From Candidatus Saccharimonadota bacterium (GTDB lineage Bacteria > Patescibacteriota > Saccharimonadia > Saccharimonadales > UBA4665), in assembly GCA_025927415.1 (NCBI GenBank), contig JAICLK010000003.1, positions 1 to 43,739 on the forward strand: 43,739 nt of DNA, read 5' to 3'. The position numbers were made by a program, and so were the translations under genes. The notes beneath the pieces were generated by a model. It ran no database searches and was not told where the DNA came from. It was given only the letters and a program-made list of their open reading frames with translations. Below, one piece after another: positions 26,522 to 36,533 of this stretch (its first letter is position 1; each line of letters begins with the position of its first letter).

Positions 26522-26908
26522 ATGAGTGAACACGCAGAAGTTTCGACACAAGACAAAGGTTCTTTTGGTCTGTATAGTCTGGGGTTTTTTCTGTCTGTGG
26601 TGCTCACGCTGGCTGCATACTTTTTGGTGCAAGGTTATCTTCGCTCTGGCGGCACAGCGTTTACGCGCGACTTCCTCATTGGTGCGATAGTTGGTTTGGC
26701 TGTGTTGCAATTCTTTGTTCAGATATTTTTCTTCCTGCATTTGGGCCGAGAAACCAAACCACGTTGGAAGCTCCTAGTATTGTTCTTTATGATATTGGTG
26801 ATTTTGATTTTGGTGCTCGGCTCGCTGTGGATTATGAGCAACTTGAACTATCGCATGACACCACAGCAGATCAATCAATATATGCAAAACCAAGATGGCG
26901 GGATTTAA
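26522..26908 (+). CDS. cyoD: Cytochrome bo-type quinol oxidase subunit IV
   Basis: Three hydrophobic helices, QFFVQIFFFLHLGRETKPRW; GAAGGAGG SD; start ATG 26522. Confidence 0.9.
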   Translation: MSEHAEVSTQDKGSFGLYSLGFFLSVVLTLAAYFLVQGYLRSGGTAFTRDFLIGAIVGLAVLQFFVQIFFFLHLGRETKPRWKLLVLFFMILVILILVLGSLWIMSNLNYRMTPQQINQYMQNQDGGI

Positions 26909-27755
26909 AACCTACTACCGGCTGACTAAGCCGGAGCGCACCATGACGGGCGTGCTCACGGCGGCCGCCGGCTTTTTGTTTGCGTCGCATTGGCATGTCA
27001 TGTCATGGCGGCTGGTGGCTGCATTGGTTGGTTCGACCTTTGTCATCGGCTCCGCTTGTGTACTTAACAATTTAATGGACACGGGCTTGGACAAGCGCAT
27101 GCAACGCACTAAAAAACGCGCGCTCGTTACGGGCGAAGTGTCGAAAAATAGTGCGGTTGCTTTGGCGGTTGTGCTTGGCATTGCAGGCTTTGTGAGTCTG
27201 GCGTATACCAACTGGCTCACGTTTTTGGTGGGTGTGGTTGGTTTCCTAGGGTATGTAGCGATGTACGGATATGCTAAGCGCACCAGTGTGTGGAGTACGC
27301 TCATCGGCACTATCCCGGGCGGCGCACCAATGGTTGCTGGTTATACGGCTGTGATTGGCCGGTTCGATCTGGCTGCGCTGCTCCTGTTTGTTGTAATGAC
27401 CGCATGGCAAATGGCACATTTTTACGCCATAGCCGTTTATCGTTACGAAGATTACAAGGCGGCCAGATTACCGATTTGGTCGGTGCGGTACGGCATTCAA
27501 AACACCAAGTACCAGATTGTAGGCTGGGCTATGCTATTTGTGCTGGCGTGCGCGGCGCTCACATTGTTCGCCCCTGCTGGGTGGACATTCTTGGTCGTGA
27601 TGTGCTCGCTGGGGCTACGTTGGTTTTGGAGTGGCACGTACGGATTTGATGCGGCTGTCGATGATGTTGTGTGGGCAAAGTCAGTTTTTATGGAGTCATT
27701 AATGGTCATCATGGCATTGTCGGTGATGGTTGCTGTAGGCTCGGTTTTGCCCTAA
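26895..27755 (+). CDS. cyoE: Protoheme IX farnesyltransferase (heme O synthase)
   Basis: YYRLTKPERTMTGVLTAAAGF, CVLNNLMDTGLDKRMQRTKKRALVTG UbiA-family signature. Confidence 0.93.
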   Translation: MAGFKTYYRLTKPERTMTGVLTAAAGFLFASHWHVMSWRLVAALVGSTFVIGSACVLNNLMDTGLDKRMQRTKKRALVTGEVSKNSAVALAVVLGIAGFVSLAYTNWLTFLVGVVGFLGYVAMYGYAKRTSVWSTLIGTIPGGAPMVAGYTAVIGRFDLAALLLFVVMTAWQMAHFYAIAVYRYEDYKAARLPIWSVRYGIQNTKYQIVGWAMLFVLACAALTLFAPAGWTFLVVMCSLGLRWFWSGTYGFDAAVDDVVWAKSVFMESLMVIMALSVMVAVGSVLP

Positions 27756-27765
27756 AATAAAAATT

Positions 27766-28041
27766 ATGGTCGCTATTTTAATTACTCATATTGTTATCGC
27801 ATTTTCTGGTTTGGTCATGAGCACGGCCTCGTTGTTTGCACCCTCAGCTCGTAAAATTAGCGCTACGTTTGGCCTGATCGCACTAACTGTTGCTAGCGGC
27901 ACTCTGCTTGTGCTTGAAACGCACTCATCAATCTTGAGTTCGTGCATGAGCGGGCTCGTTTACGTTGGCTTGGCGTCATCTGGCGCGTTGGTTGCTCGCC
28001 GTAAACTGGCATACCAAAAGCAAACAAGCGGCCGCAAATAG
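27766..28041 (+). CDS. Small membrane hypothetical protein
   Basis: 91 aa, three hydrophobic stretches, directly downstream of cyoE. Confidence 0.55.
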   Translation: MVAILITHIVIAFSGLVMSTASLFAPSARKISATFGLIALTVASGTLLVLETHSSILSSCMSGLVYVGLASSGALVARRKLAYQKQTSGRK

Positions 28042-28080
28042 CTGCTACTTTTTCTAGCCGTAAAAAACAAACAAACAAGC

Positions 28081-29760
28081 TTACCGCAAACTTGTGCGTT
28101 TTGGCACGCTCAGCCGTTGCAATGCCAGGCCTATCTGAGCCGCCGAAGAAACATCGCCAGCGTAGTAGACAAAACGCGGCTCCCACGTCGGGTCAAACTT
28201 GGATTTATACTGATGCAAACCCTTGGCCGATACGAATGCGCGTGTAATTATATAGATAAAATCAAAGCGTTTTGCCTCCGAGTCTTGGCGCACGACGGGT
28301 GACAGGCCGAGATTGAATTGCTGGTAGCCCTCTGCCGCCAACTGGCGAATGAGTTCGATAAACAGATAGTCCATAGCATTTTTTGGGATGTCGCGGCGAT
28401 GGCGCATAAGGTCAATGGTTGCCTCGCCAGCCTTGAAGCTCGGAATTTCGTTCGCAAAGGCCAGCGCCTTGCCCTTCTCATCACGAAGTACAAACAGCGG
28501 TGTTTCGCGGAAGTAACGGCTTTGGAAGCGGCCAGTCAGAAACGTCCATTCTTTGCGGCCCGGTATTTTCAGCCAATCGTTTGACACACTGCGCAGTTCG
28601 CTGATGAGCTGGGGATCGTGCGGGGGCAGATGGCGTTCGCACACAGAATTACCTTTTTGGAAACGATTAACGATATTTCGGAAATACTTGTTACGCACGG
28701 TTTCGTTCAGAAACTTTTGCGTGTCGATAACAGCATCGGCACCGATATCCATCTTACTGAAGCCGAATTTTTTGAAAAGGCTGGCATGTTTGTCGCTTGC
28801 GGCAATGAAGGCAATCAGCCAGCCATTTCCAAAACAGAAATCGCGGAATTGCGCTAAAAGCGGTTCTATGGATTCGGGCTTGCCCTCCGGATCGGCCAAG
28901 CAAATTGCCACGCCACGTGCCACGCCGTACGCAATGAACGCTTGCTTGTCACTTGCAAAAAAGTACGACTTGTCATGCGGCCACAGTTTGAAAAAATCAT
29001 CGATACCACCACCGTATGTTTCCAGCAATTTCCGCGCTGCTTCTCGCTCGGCCGGCACCTCGCGCAGTGTATACTCAAGCGGTCGCAAAATGCTGTACAG
29101 ACAATACAAAATAGTAGCGATGCCCACGATGGTGAGCGAGTTAAGAAACCAATGGCTAAAGCGCGAATGCGCCATTAAGTCGCTGCTGCTGAAGGGCCAA
29201 TATTGCTGTAGCGTGTTTTCGAACGATTCGGTGAGTGAAAACGTGCGCCCAAAATCGCGCTTATCGAGCAGCCAAAACCCGATCGTTCCATATGCTAGTG
29301 CCAGGATAATGCTTGCCACGAATGCGCGGAGACCCTGTGCCAAATGTGTAACTGGTGCCTTCACAACGAACAGGTGGCGACTAGCCAGCAACATAACAAT
29401 AACAAAGAGCAAAAAGAACGCACGCACCGTCGGTGCACCGAGTGCAAATTGTGCGACGACGCTCACGCTAGATGCCCCAAGCGTAATGAACCAGGCAATA
29501 CGCTTGCGCTGCAGTAGCTCGTACGCAAGGTATGTCAGCACGAGGCCGGTAAGCAAGTTGGTAAAGTCGGCACCCTCTACGCTTGCCTTAAATCCAAAAT
29601 GCACCAATGGGTGTGGTAGTAGCGAGTGGCGTAGTATGGGCTGTAAAATTAGCAGCACACCAGTGACGAAGGTGAACAAACTGGCGAGGCGTACGAACAA
29701 TTGGCCGAACTTCAGCGCAAGCAGCAGCGGATCTCGCGTCGACATGTCGCTGGAAAGCAT
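28081..29760 (-). CDS. DUF2156 / MprF-like phosphatidylglycerol lysyltransferase-type membrane protein
   Basis: N-terminal multi-TM region; C-terminal DKSYFFASDKQAFIAYGVARGVAICLADPEG and NLGLSPV; FVYYAGDVSSAAQIGLALQRL. Start may be Met 29745. Confidence 0.8.
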   Translation of the reverse strand: MLSSDMSTRDPLLLALKFGQLFVRLASLFTFVTGVLLILQPILRHSLLPHPLVHFGFKASVEGADFTNLLTGLVLTYLAYELLQRKRIAWFITLGASSVSVVAQFALGAPTVRAFFLLFVIVMLLASRHLFVVKAPVTHLAQGLRAFVASIILALAYGTIGFWLLDKRDFGRTFSLTESFENTLQQYWPFSSSDLMAHSRFSHWFLNSLTIVGIATILYCLYSILRPLEYTLREVPAEREAARKLLETYGGGIDDFFKLWPHDKSYFFASDKQAFIAYGVARGVAICLADPEGKPESIEPLLAQFRDFCFGNGWLIAFIAASDKHASLFKKFGFSKMDIGADAVIDTQKFLNETVRNKYFRNIVNRFQKGNSVCERHLPPHDPQLISELRSVSNDWLKIPGRKEWTFLTGRFQSRYFRETPLFVLRDEKGKALAFANEIPSFKAGEATIDLMRHRRDIPKNAMDYLFIELIRQLAAEGYQQFNLGLSPVVRQDSEAKRFDFIYIITRAFVSAKGLHQYKSKFDPTWEPRFVYYAGDVSSAAQIGLALQRLSVPKRTSLR

Positions 29761-29871
29761 ACTGCAATTATACAGTTTTACCTGGCGAACCGCTTGCTAA
29801 AATTCTGGTGCAATTTTGCAGCATGCTAAAATTGGTAAAGCATATTCGATGCAAACTAACGGATGAGGTGT

Positions 29872-31110
29872 ATGGCTGAGATAGAATACGTACCACTTTT
29901 CGAGGATGAATCGCAGTACGTACGAGAGTCTATGCCCGCAATGTCACAACCACGGGTGTGGCTTCGACGAATGGTTGGCGGTATCGCGATTGTTGCTGCC
30001 GTAACGGCAGGACTCGAGGCTGTCCCTGAAATGCCCGGCCATGCGCAAACAGCGCTGGCGATCGAGCTGATCGAAGCCGATATACACGCACCGGCAAACC
30101 CATCTACTGCACCGACCTATGGCAATTTAATCACCAACTTTGCCATGCCGAACGGATTATTCCGTAACAATGATGGTAGGTTCGATGTGGAGTACGCAAC
30201 TGCTTGGCCGGTTTCTCGGGCGCTGGATGCCGAATATATCTATGCGCTAGAAAGTGGGGAGACGCCGGCGTATGCACAGTTCGATTCGAATCTTAATGCC
30301 ACAATTGAGACGTACCTGGATCGACCCTCACCCGGGTTGCCGCCAACGTATGACCAAGGCCTACGGTCGTTTCATTTTTCGGGTGATCCGCCGCTTATTG
30401 ACGATGCGGAGTGGATGGCCCGGCTTAACTTAGTCGACTACGATCGCACGCATGATTCCGACCAACTGCGCATTGCTGAGGATGTTTTTGCCGTCGCCCT
30501 GAGCCAATGGGACCCGAACGGTGGTGGCATTTTTTGGCAAATGCAGCTGCCTGATGCCAACAGTCATATCCGCGCCATGGTGTCGAATGCGACCACAGCA
30601 CGACTTGGCGCTGAGCTTTACAAACAAACTGGCAATCCACACTATTTGCAAGCCAGCGAGAAAATCGATGCGTGGGTGAAAGATACGCTCGAATACCAGG
30701 ATGGCATATATGCCGATCACATCAACCCAGACGGATCCGTTGACCACACGAGATTTACATATAATTTTGCGCTTGAGCCGCTGGCAGAAGCAACCCTGAG
30801 CACCGTTGACGCGCAAAAATATTCGTTACAGGATGCGGCCAGTCAACTCAGCCATGCTATGGCATATTTCCGTAAAAAACATTTGGCCGGTGCACCATCA
30901 TTTGATAGTATTTTTGCCGAGTCCGCTCTCTATGTCGCCAGCCTATACAAACAACCAGCCTTTACCGTTCAAGTAAAAAAGTTCATCGACGATGCTATTA
31001 CCGCCGAGCCCAAACATCCGAGCAGCTTACTGACGTTCGCCAGTGAAGTATGTTTGCAGGAACTCCAATCTCTGCCCGAAAATAAGTACAGGTATCTGTT
31101 TGCCTCGTAA
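29872..31110 (+). CDS. Secreted GH76-like (alpha-1,6-mannanase-like) protein
   Basis: TM/signal segment; DDAEWMARLNLVDYDRTHDSDQLRIAEDVFA...GGGIFWQMQ...SNATTARLGAELYKQTGNPHYLQASEKIDAWV follows GH76 helical repeats. Confidence 0.65.
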   Translation: MAEIEYVPLFEDESQYVRESMPAMSQPRVWLRRMVGGIAIVAAVTAGLEAVPEMPGHAQTALAIELIEADIHAPANPSTAPTYGNLITNFAMPNGLFRNNDGRFDVEYATAWPVSRALDAEYIYALESGETPAYAQFDSNLNATIETYLDRPSPGLPPTYDQGLRSFHFSGDPPLIDDAEWMARLNLVDYDRTHDSDQLRIAEDVFAVALSQWDPNGGGIFWQMQLPDANSHIRAMVSNATTARLGAELYKQTGNPHYLQASEKIDAWVKDTLEYQDGIYADHINPDGSVDHTRFTYNFALEPLAEATLSTVDAQKYSLQDAASQLSHAMAYFRKKHLAGAPSFDSIFAESALYVASLYKQPAFTVQVKKFIDDAITAEPKHPSSLLTFASEVCLQELQSLPENKYRYLFAS

Positions 31111-31171
31111 TAAAAAGTGCCCACCAAATTTCACGAAGCTTGCTGGACAAAACAGTCTTAACGAGAGTTTG

Positions 31172-31825
31172 CTACAGTGCTATTATTCGGTCGCGTGATA
31201 TTTCTAGGATGGTTGTGCGCGGGTAACGCACAACTTTTTCGTTCTGCAAATCTCGTATCACGAGCGATGCGCTTTCCCTGGTGATGCCGCACAAGTCGGC
31301 AATGAGCTGGTGACTTACCGTAAAGTTTACACGCCACCAGCCCGTACGTCGTTCAGTCGCATGCAGTGCCTGCAGAAATTTGATGGCAGCGAGCACTTTA
31401 TCGCGCGCGTTTGTTTTGCTCATACTACTTAGTCGCACCAGCAACTCATGCACGTCGCTGGAGAATTCATTGGTTAGCATCTCGGCTAAGTCGGGGTCAT
31501 CGTGAGTTCGGCGCTTCAATTCTGCAACTTGTAGCACGTATACATCACAATCAGTTAAGGCGGAGTAAAACCATTTTAGTGGATCCGTCATGCCTGAAAA
31601 GAATGCGAATGGGATAAGTGTCGGCGGCTTAGCGAGATGCAAGATTTTTTCGTTGCCTTGCTCGTCGATGTCATACATCTTCACAACCCCAGTCTTTAGG
31701 ATAAAAGTTTCGCGCGGCATGTCCTCTTCGTAGAGAATAATTTGGCCAGCGGGAATATGCTTCGTGCGTGCACCAGCCAACAATTTGTTAAGTGGCGCCA
31801 TGTCTGTAGATATCTCGTTTTGCAT
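31172..31825 (-). CDS. Crp/Fnr-family transcriptional regulator
   Basis: Cyclic-nucleotide-like N domain IPAGQIILYEEDMPRETFILKTGVVKMY; HTH FTVSHQLIADLCGITRESASLVIRDLQNEKVVRY. Confidence 0.9.
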   Translation of the reverse strand: MQNEISTDMAPLNKLLAGARTKHIPAGQIILYEEDMPRETFILKTGVVKMYDIDEQGNEKILHLAKPPTLIPFAFFSGMTDPLKWFYSALTDCDVYVLQVAELKRRTHDDPDLAEMLTNEFSSDVHELLVRLSSMSKTNARDKVLAAIKFLQALHATERRTGWWRVNFTVSHQLIADLCGITRESASLVIRDLQNEKVVRYPRTTILEISRDRIIAL

Positions 31826-31936
31826 CTATTTATTATATCCGTTATTACAAGATTCGTTACATATTCAGCAGCTAAACGCTTACAGCGAAGCTACAATATT
31901 GAAGCTACACTGAGCCTGATATGAAAGGAGGACTGT

Positions 31937-32485
31937 ATGACCATAAAAACTAAGAAAGTTGCTATCCTTGTGGACAACTACTTTGAACAGGCGGAGTTTG
32001 AAGAGCCACGCGCCCAGCTCCAAGAAGCCGGCGCTAACGTTACAGTAGTGGCTACAGAAAGCAAGCAACTACAGGCATTACGACATACCGACAAAGCCGA
32101 TACCTTTGAAGCAGATGTGTTGTTGGATGAAGTCAACTTCGAGGACTACGATGCTTTAGTGCTGCCCGGCGGTGTAGTCAATGCCGACAAGTTGCGTATG
32201 AACGAAAAGGCTCGTGCATGGGTTGAGCGTTTTACTGACGATGGAAAACTTATTGCTGCTATCTGTCATGCACCGTGGCTGTTGGTGTCTGCAGACGTGG
32301 TAGAAGGCCGCCGGCTCACGAGCCACTTTACGCTGCAAGATGATATTCGAAATGCTGGTGCCGACTGGATTGACCACGAGGTGGTCATGGACGCCAATCT
32401 CATTACCAGTCGACAGCCGGAAGATATGCCAGCTTTTATAGAGGCAATCGAGGCCTGGCTCGAAGGCGTGCTCCTTAAAAAATAG
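31937..32485 (+). CDS. DJ-1/PfpI-family protein
   Basis: KVAILVDNYFEQAEFEEPRAQLQEAGA, DALVLPGGVVNADKLR, IAAICHAPWLLVSADVVEGRRLTS. Confidence 0.9.
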   Translation: MTIKTKKVAILVDNYFEQAEFEEPRAQLQEAGANVTVVATESKQLQALRHTDKADTFEADVLLDEVNFEDYDALVLPGGVVNADKLRMNEKARAWVERFTDDGKLIAAICHAPWLLVSADVVEGRRLTSHFTLQDDIRNAGADWIDHEVVMDANLITSRQPEDMPAFIEAIEAWLEGVLLKK

Positions 32486-32655
32486 CCAAATTTCATTTAA
32501 TATTAAGTTTTTAGCCGCGCCGGAACGCCGGGCACTGTGAGATATTTTTAGGCTCATTGTGGAAGATCTTCCTGATATTGTGCTAACGACCTCACAGCGC
32601 TTAATTTTCTAGAGCAGTACAGTAAAAGAGTCAACGTAAAGCAAAGGAGGACGAT

Positions 32656-32847
32656 ATGGTAGACGACAATACCAGCAAGCGTGGTTTTGCGGCCATGGAC
32701 AAAGACAAGCAACGCAAAATTGCAAGCGAAGGTGGCCTAGCTAGCAGTGCCAAGCAGGATATGTCCGAGCTTGGCAAGAAAGGTGCTGCAGCCCAACCAA
32801 TTGAGGCAAAGCGTCTTGGTGGCGAACGCAGCCATCAGAACGAATAA
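32656..32847 (+). CDS. KGG-motif stress-induced small protein
   Basis: KRGFAAMDKDKQRKIASEGGLAS...GKKGAAAQPIEAKRLGGERSHQNE; AAAGGAGG SD. Confidence 0.8.
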   Translation: MVDDNTSKRGFAAMDKDKQRKIASEGGLASSAKQDMSELGKKGAAAQPIEAKRLGGERSHQNE

Positions 32848-32967
32848 TCAGTATAGTTTAATAACCCCCGCCCCACGCGGGTGAAGGTTCCCTCCTTCAC
32901 CCGCACCCTCAAACTCTATGACACAGAAGTTGGATCAAAAGAACACAAAGAATTGGAGAAAACCAAC

Positions 32968-33333
32968 ATGAAACGGCAACTTAAGAACGGTAAGCAAACC
33001 ATTATCGTCAGGCTCGATAAAGCCAGACACAGAGAGAATGACACAAAGGGTTTTGCGCAGAAGGAGTACGAGGAAATGAACCCCAAGCACAATACAATGC
33101 CATCAAACGAAGAAGAAGTAACCATCGCTCTGCCAGCTACTGCGCTTGAAGCCGCAGGAATACCGGTAGGTACCCAGCTTAGTAGCGGACATAGTGTCTC
33201 GGAGATCGGCAATTCGTTTATGGCCGCTGCGGTTGGCCGAGGCGAGCGATTTCCTTGTTTCAAGAAATTGACTGCGAGCGAGCGCTTAATTATCAAGATT
33301 ACCCGAGAGCATGCCGCTCCGGGTGCGGCTTAG
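32968..33333 (+). CDS. Hypothetical protein
   Basis: Met 32968 with upstream GGAG; no recognised family. Confidence 0.5.
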   Translation: MKRQLKNGKQTIIVRLDKARHRENDTKGFAQKEYEEMNPKHNTMPSNEEEVTIALPATALEAAGIPVGTQLSSGHSVSEIGNSFMAAAVGRGERFPCFKKLTASERLIIKITREHAAPGAA

Positions 33334-33369
33334 AGCTCCACTCTTATTTATTTGGCTAGCTGTTTTGGA

Positions 33370-33735
33370 TTATTGGTTTTGGGTCTTCTTGTAGTGCGCA
33401 AGAAATTTCTGGAGAACTACCGCGTGGTTAATGGCAGGATCTTTGGCTGCATATAATAAAGTCAGCATGGGTTTTTCGTCCACCAGTTTTTCAATGACTT
33501 TTACCGCAGCCGAGTTGTTCAATAGCTCATCAGTATATTTACGGCTGAATTCCGTAAAGCGTTCTGGCTTATGGCCAAACCAAGAGCGCAGTGTCGCCGA
33601 AGGAGCGATTTCTTTCAGCCACATATCCAAAGCCGCTCTTTCTTTGCTAATGCCTCTGGGCCAGAGCCTATCGATTAGAACCCGATAGCCATCAACCTCG
33701 GACGGATAGTCATATATACGCTTGATCTGAAGCAT
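33370..33735 (-). CDS. DUF488-family protein
   Basis: IKRIYDYPSEVDGYRVLIDRLWPRGISKERAALDMWLKEIAPSATLRSWFGH. Confidence 0.9.
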   Translation of the reverse strand: MLQIKRIYDYPSEVDGYRVLIDRLWPRGISKERAALDMWLKEIAPSATLRSWFGHKPERFTEFSRKYTDELLNNSAAVKVIEKLVDEKPMLTLLYAAKDPAINHAVVLQKFLAHYKKTQNQ

Positions 33736-33769
33736 GTATTAATTATATGACTCAATACAAAAATAAATC

Positions 33770-33792
33770 CAGTAACGCAACGTGTTACTGGA
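33770..33792 (-). terminator. Hairpin downstream of tRNA-Gln, probable terminator
   Basis: CCAGTAACgcaacgtGTTACTGG. Confidence 0.5.
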
Positions 33793-33811
33793 TGTTGAAC
33801 AGCTGCCATGG

Positions 33812-33883
33812 CTAGGGCGGAGGGATTCGAACCCCCGAATGCTGGTACCAAAAACCAGTGCCTTACCACTTGGCGACGCCCTA
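33812..33883 (-). tRNA. tRNA-Gln (anticodon TTG)
   Basis: Acceptor TAGGGCG/CGCCCTA, anticodon arm CTGGT-TTTTGGT-ACCAG, T arm GGGGGTTCGAATCCCTC-type; no encoded CCA. Confidence 0.93.
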
Positions 33884-33979
33884 CTATTAACAGATAGATT
33901 TTACTCCATTTCCGTAACTTTTACAATTGCGTCTTAGCATGGGCTGGACAAATTTGTGCTAACGCTTATACTCATATGT

Positions 33980-35515
33980 ATGAGTACGGTAAAAAATAAA
34001 AAAACTACCAAAAAAGTAAATACAGCTGCAAAGAGTCGCGCGGTTCGGGCGAGCCGGAGTCGCGCTTCGGTGAAGCGAGCGCATCCGGTCGTGCACCACA
34101 CCAAGCGGATCTTCCGCGCTACCCCTAAGTTTGTGCACGGTGCTATTGCCGGCGCGCTGGTTGGGTTGCTGCTTGTGGCGGTGCTACGCACGAACGCACC
34201 GGTTACGGCGGCAGATTGTGATTCCAACGCGGTTATTTGGTGCGGCGTCACGTCCGGGAGCAACTTGTATACCACGTATCACAAGAACGGTGGTGATGGC
34301 CATAACAGTTCTGCCAGTATCCAATCCATTTATTCATGGTTCAAGATGAACAGTACCGTGATTTCCGAAATGCGCACCAGCGCACAAACCGGCTACGTAA
34401 CCAGTAGTGGTCTAGTGTATCTCAGTAACGGCACAGAAGTTGGCAAAAATGCACTGACTGCTGGCCGCAGCTGGATTAGTGGCAGCACCACGGAAAAAGT
34501 TGGCAGTACGACGTTTTATGTGCGCAAGCCAAGCGTTTCGTTTAAGCAGTCAAAATTGGCGGCACTCATCTTGATGAAGAATGGCGTATTCCAGCACGCA
34601 GTTCTGGAAAGTTGCGGCAATCCGGTTAACGCCACACCGACGACCTCACCACCGAAAAAGCCAAGCTACTCCATCCAGAAGCAAGTTCGTATTCCGGGCA
34701 ATAACAGTTGGTCTGGCTCTGTCAGTACGTTGTCAGATACCACGGTGCAATATCGAATTACAGTAAGGAGCACTGGTGCGGTGGCTGCCAGAAATATTAA
34801 AGTCACCGATAGGTTGCCTAGTGGCGTCAGCTACAAAAACGGTTTGAATCGGAATGGTGTAGCCGTGAACCCTAGTAATTTCTTTGGCACCAAAGGCGAC
34901 ATTATTAGCCTGAACCCGGGCGCAAGCGCCACGTACACATTCAATGCAGTTGTTGGACCGAAGGACGTTCCCGCAAATTGCTCGCCGAAAATGCTCACCA
35001 ACACGGCATTCATAAGTGCTTCGGGCCTGCCGAACGAGAACAGCTCTGCCAAGGTTAACGAGGAGTGCGCGGCCAATCCCAACTATAGCTGTACTAACAT
35101 GAGTGTGATTCAGCTTTCGACTACGAATTTCAGCTTCACAACAAATGCTTCGGTTGCCAATGGCGCAAAAATCGTCAGCTACAATTACGATTTTGGCGAT
35201 GGCACAACGAAAACGGTGAACAGCAGCGCTAAGTCCAATAGCATTACGCACAATTACGCCAAACTCGGCACCTACAACGTGGCGGTAAGTCTGGCTATCA
35301 ACCTCAACGGTAAGCTGGTTACCAGCAACATGTGCCAAACGACCGTGACACCGAGCACCACAGTAGTAACGACATCGAAGATTACCAGTTTGCCAAACAC
35401 GGGTCCAGGTGCTGTGATCCTCATCGCCATTCTGTCGATTGTTGGCGGCTATGCCACGCACCACGCACACCGCCACATTCAGCGCAAACGCCGCGCCGCG
35501 CATCGTAGCGCATGA
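33980..35515 (+). CDS. Cell-surface protein with DUF11 and PKD-like domains and C-terminal LPxTG-type sorting signal
   Basis: YRITVRSTGAVAARNIKVTDRLPSGVSY (DUF11), VSYNYDFGDGTTKTV...THNYAKLGTYNV (PKD), SLPNTGPGAVILIAILSIVGGYATHHAHRHIQRKRR. Confidence 0.85.
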   Translation: MSTVKNKKTTKKVNTAAKSRAVRASRSRASVKRAHPVVHHTKRIFRATPKFVHGAIAGALVGLLLVAVLRTNAPVTAADCDSNAVIWCGVTSGSNLYTTYHKNGGDGHNSSASIQSIYSWFKMNSTVISEMRTSAQTGYVTSSGLVYLSNGTEVGKNALTAGRSWISGSTTEKVGSTTFYVRKPSVSFKQSKLAALILMKNGVFQHAVLESCGNPVNATPTTSPPKKPSYSIQKQVRIPGNNSWSGSVSTLSDTTVQYRITVRSTGAVAARNIKVTDRLPSGVSYKNGLNRNGVAVNPSNFFGTKGDIISLNPGASATYTFNAVVGPKDVPANCSPKMLTNTAFISASGLPNENSSAKVNEECAANPNYSCTNMSVIQLSTTNFSFTTNASVANGAKIVSYNYDFGDGTTKTVNSSAKSNSITHNYAKLGTYNVAVSLAINLNGKLVTSNMCQTTVTPSTTVVTTSKITSLPNTGPGAVILIAILSIVGGYATHHAHRHIQRKRRAAHRSA

Positions 35516-35567
35516 GTTGCTGCAGTTTTGCGAAAGTTGGCCACGTACGGTATAGTTTGGCTTAACT

Positions 35568-36500
35568 ATGGTTAAAAAATCCGAGCGAAAACCGGCCGAC
35601 TATATCGTGCCGCTTGACATGAACGGCTTATCGGGGCGCATGTTGTACTTGCCGCCACCGAAAGGAAAAAAGCGCGAGATATTGCTGTTATACGGCCAAC
35701 ATTCCAGCTTGGAACGTTGGTGGGGTATCGCGCAGGTGCTCAACCGTTACGGTGCGGTAACCATGCCGGATTGGCCTGGCTTTGGTGGCATGGACAGTTT
35801 TTATAAAGTTGGCAAGAAGCCAAATTTCGATAACTACGCCGACTATTTGGCGGCGTTCGTGCGCATGCGTTACAAACACAAGCGCGTCACTATCGTGGGC
35901 ATGAGTTTCGGGTTTGTATCCGCAACGCGCATGCTGCAGCGTTTCCCTGACCTTGTCAAAAAAGTTGACCTTTTCGTGAGCTTAGTTGGCTTTGCACACA
36001 AAGATGATTTTTCTGTCAGCCGAGCGACGTATTGGTTCTGGCGTATTGGCTCTACGGTGTTTGGTTGGCCTCCCCTGGCGACGTTTTTCCGATTAGCCTT
36101 TTTGCAACCTGTGGTACTACGGTTTGTTTACCAATACACCGGACATGCAAAGTTCAAAGACTTAAGCAAAGAGCAAGCCAAAGCAATGTCAGAGGTAGAA
36201 ATTTGGCTGTGGCGCCAAAACGATCTTCGTACATGGTTCTACTCGACCGTGCAAATGCTAACCCTCGACAACTGTAAGGTGAAGGTTGACTTGCCAGTGT
36301 GGCATGTTGGTGTGGCGCATGATCATTTCTTTGACAATGCAGTTATCGAGCAGCACATGCGCATCATTTTTAATGATTTCCACAGTGCGAACCTAACTCC
36401 CAACACGAGCGCCCATGCACCAACAGTTATTGCCGACGAGAAAGATGCGGCACCATTTGTGCCCTCGCAGCTTCGGCGTCTACTCTCGCGCCAACCTTGA
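35568..36500 (+). CDS. Alpha/beta hydrolase
   Basis: LLYGQHSSLERWWGIAQVLNRYGAVTMPDWPGFGGMD, VTIVGMSFGFVSATRML. Confidence 0.8.
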   Translation: MVKKSERKPADYIVPLDMNGLSGRMLYLPPPKGKKREILLLYGQHSSLERWWGIAQVLNRYGAVTMPDWPGFGGMDSFYKVGKKPNFDNYADYLAAFVRMRYKHKRVTIVGMSFGFVSATRMLQRFPDLVKKVDLFVSLVGFAHKDDFSVSRATYWFWRIGSTVFGWPPLATFFRLAFLQPVVLRFVYQYTGHAKFKDLSKEQAKAMSEVEIWLWRQNDLRTWFYSTVQMLTLDNCKVKVDLPVWHVGVAHDHFFDNAVIEQHMRIIFNDFHSANLTPNTSAHAPTVIADEKDAAPFVPSQLRRLLSRQP

Positions 36501-36533
36501 CAATCGTCGCTTGTGCTATAATGATAGATAATC

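Noticed and set aside
28553-29800. 415 aa plus-strand ORF
   Set aside because: Antisense to the MprF-like CDS; low-complexity Ser/Lys-rich translation typical of a shadow ORF.
32656-32847. Possible Pup homologue (64 aa class small ORF)
   Set aside because: Clear KGG stress-protein repeats instead.
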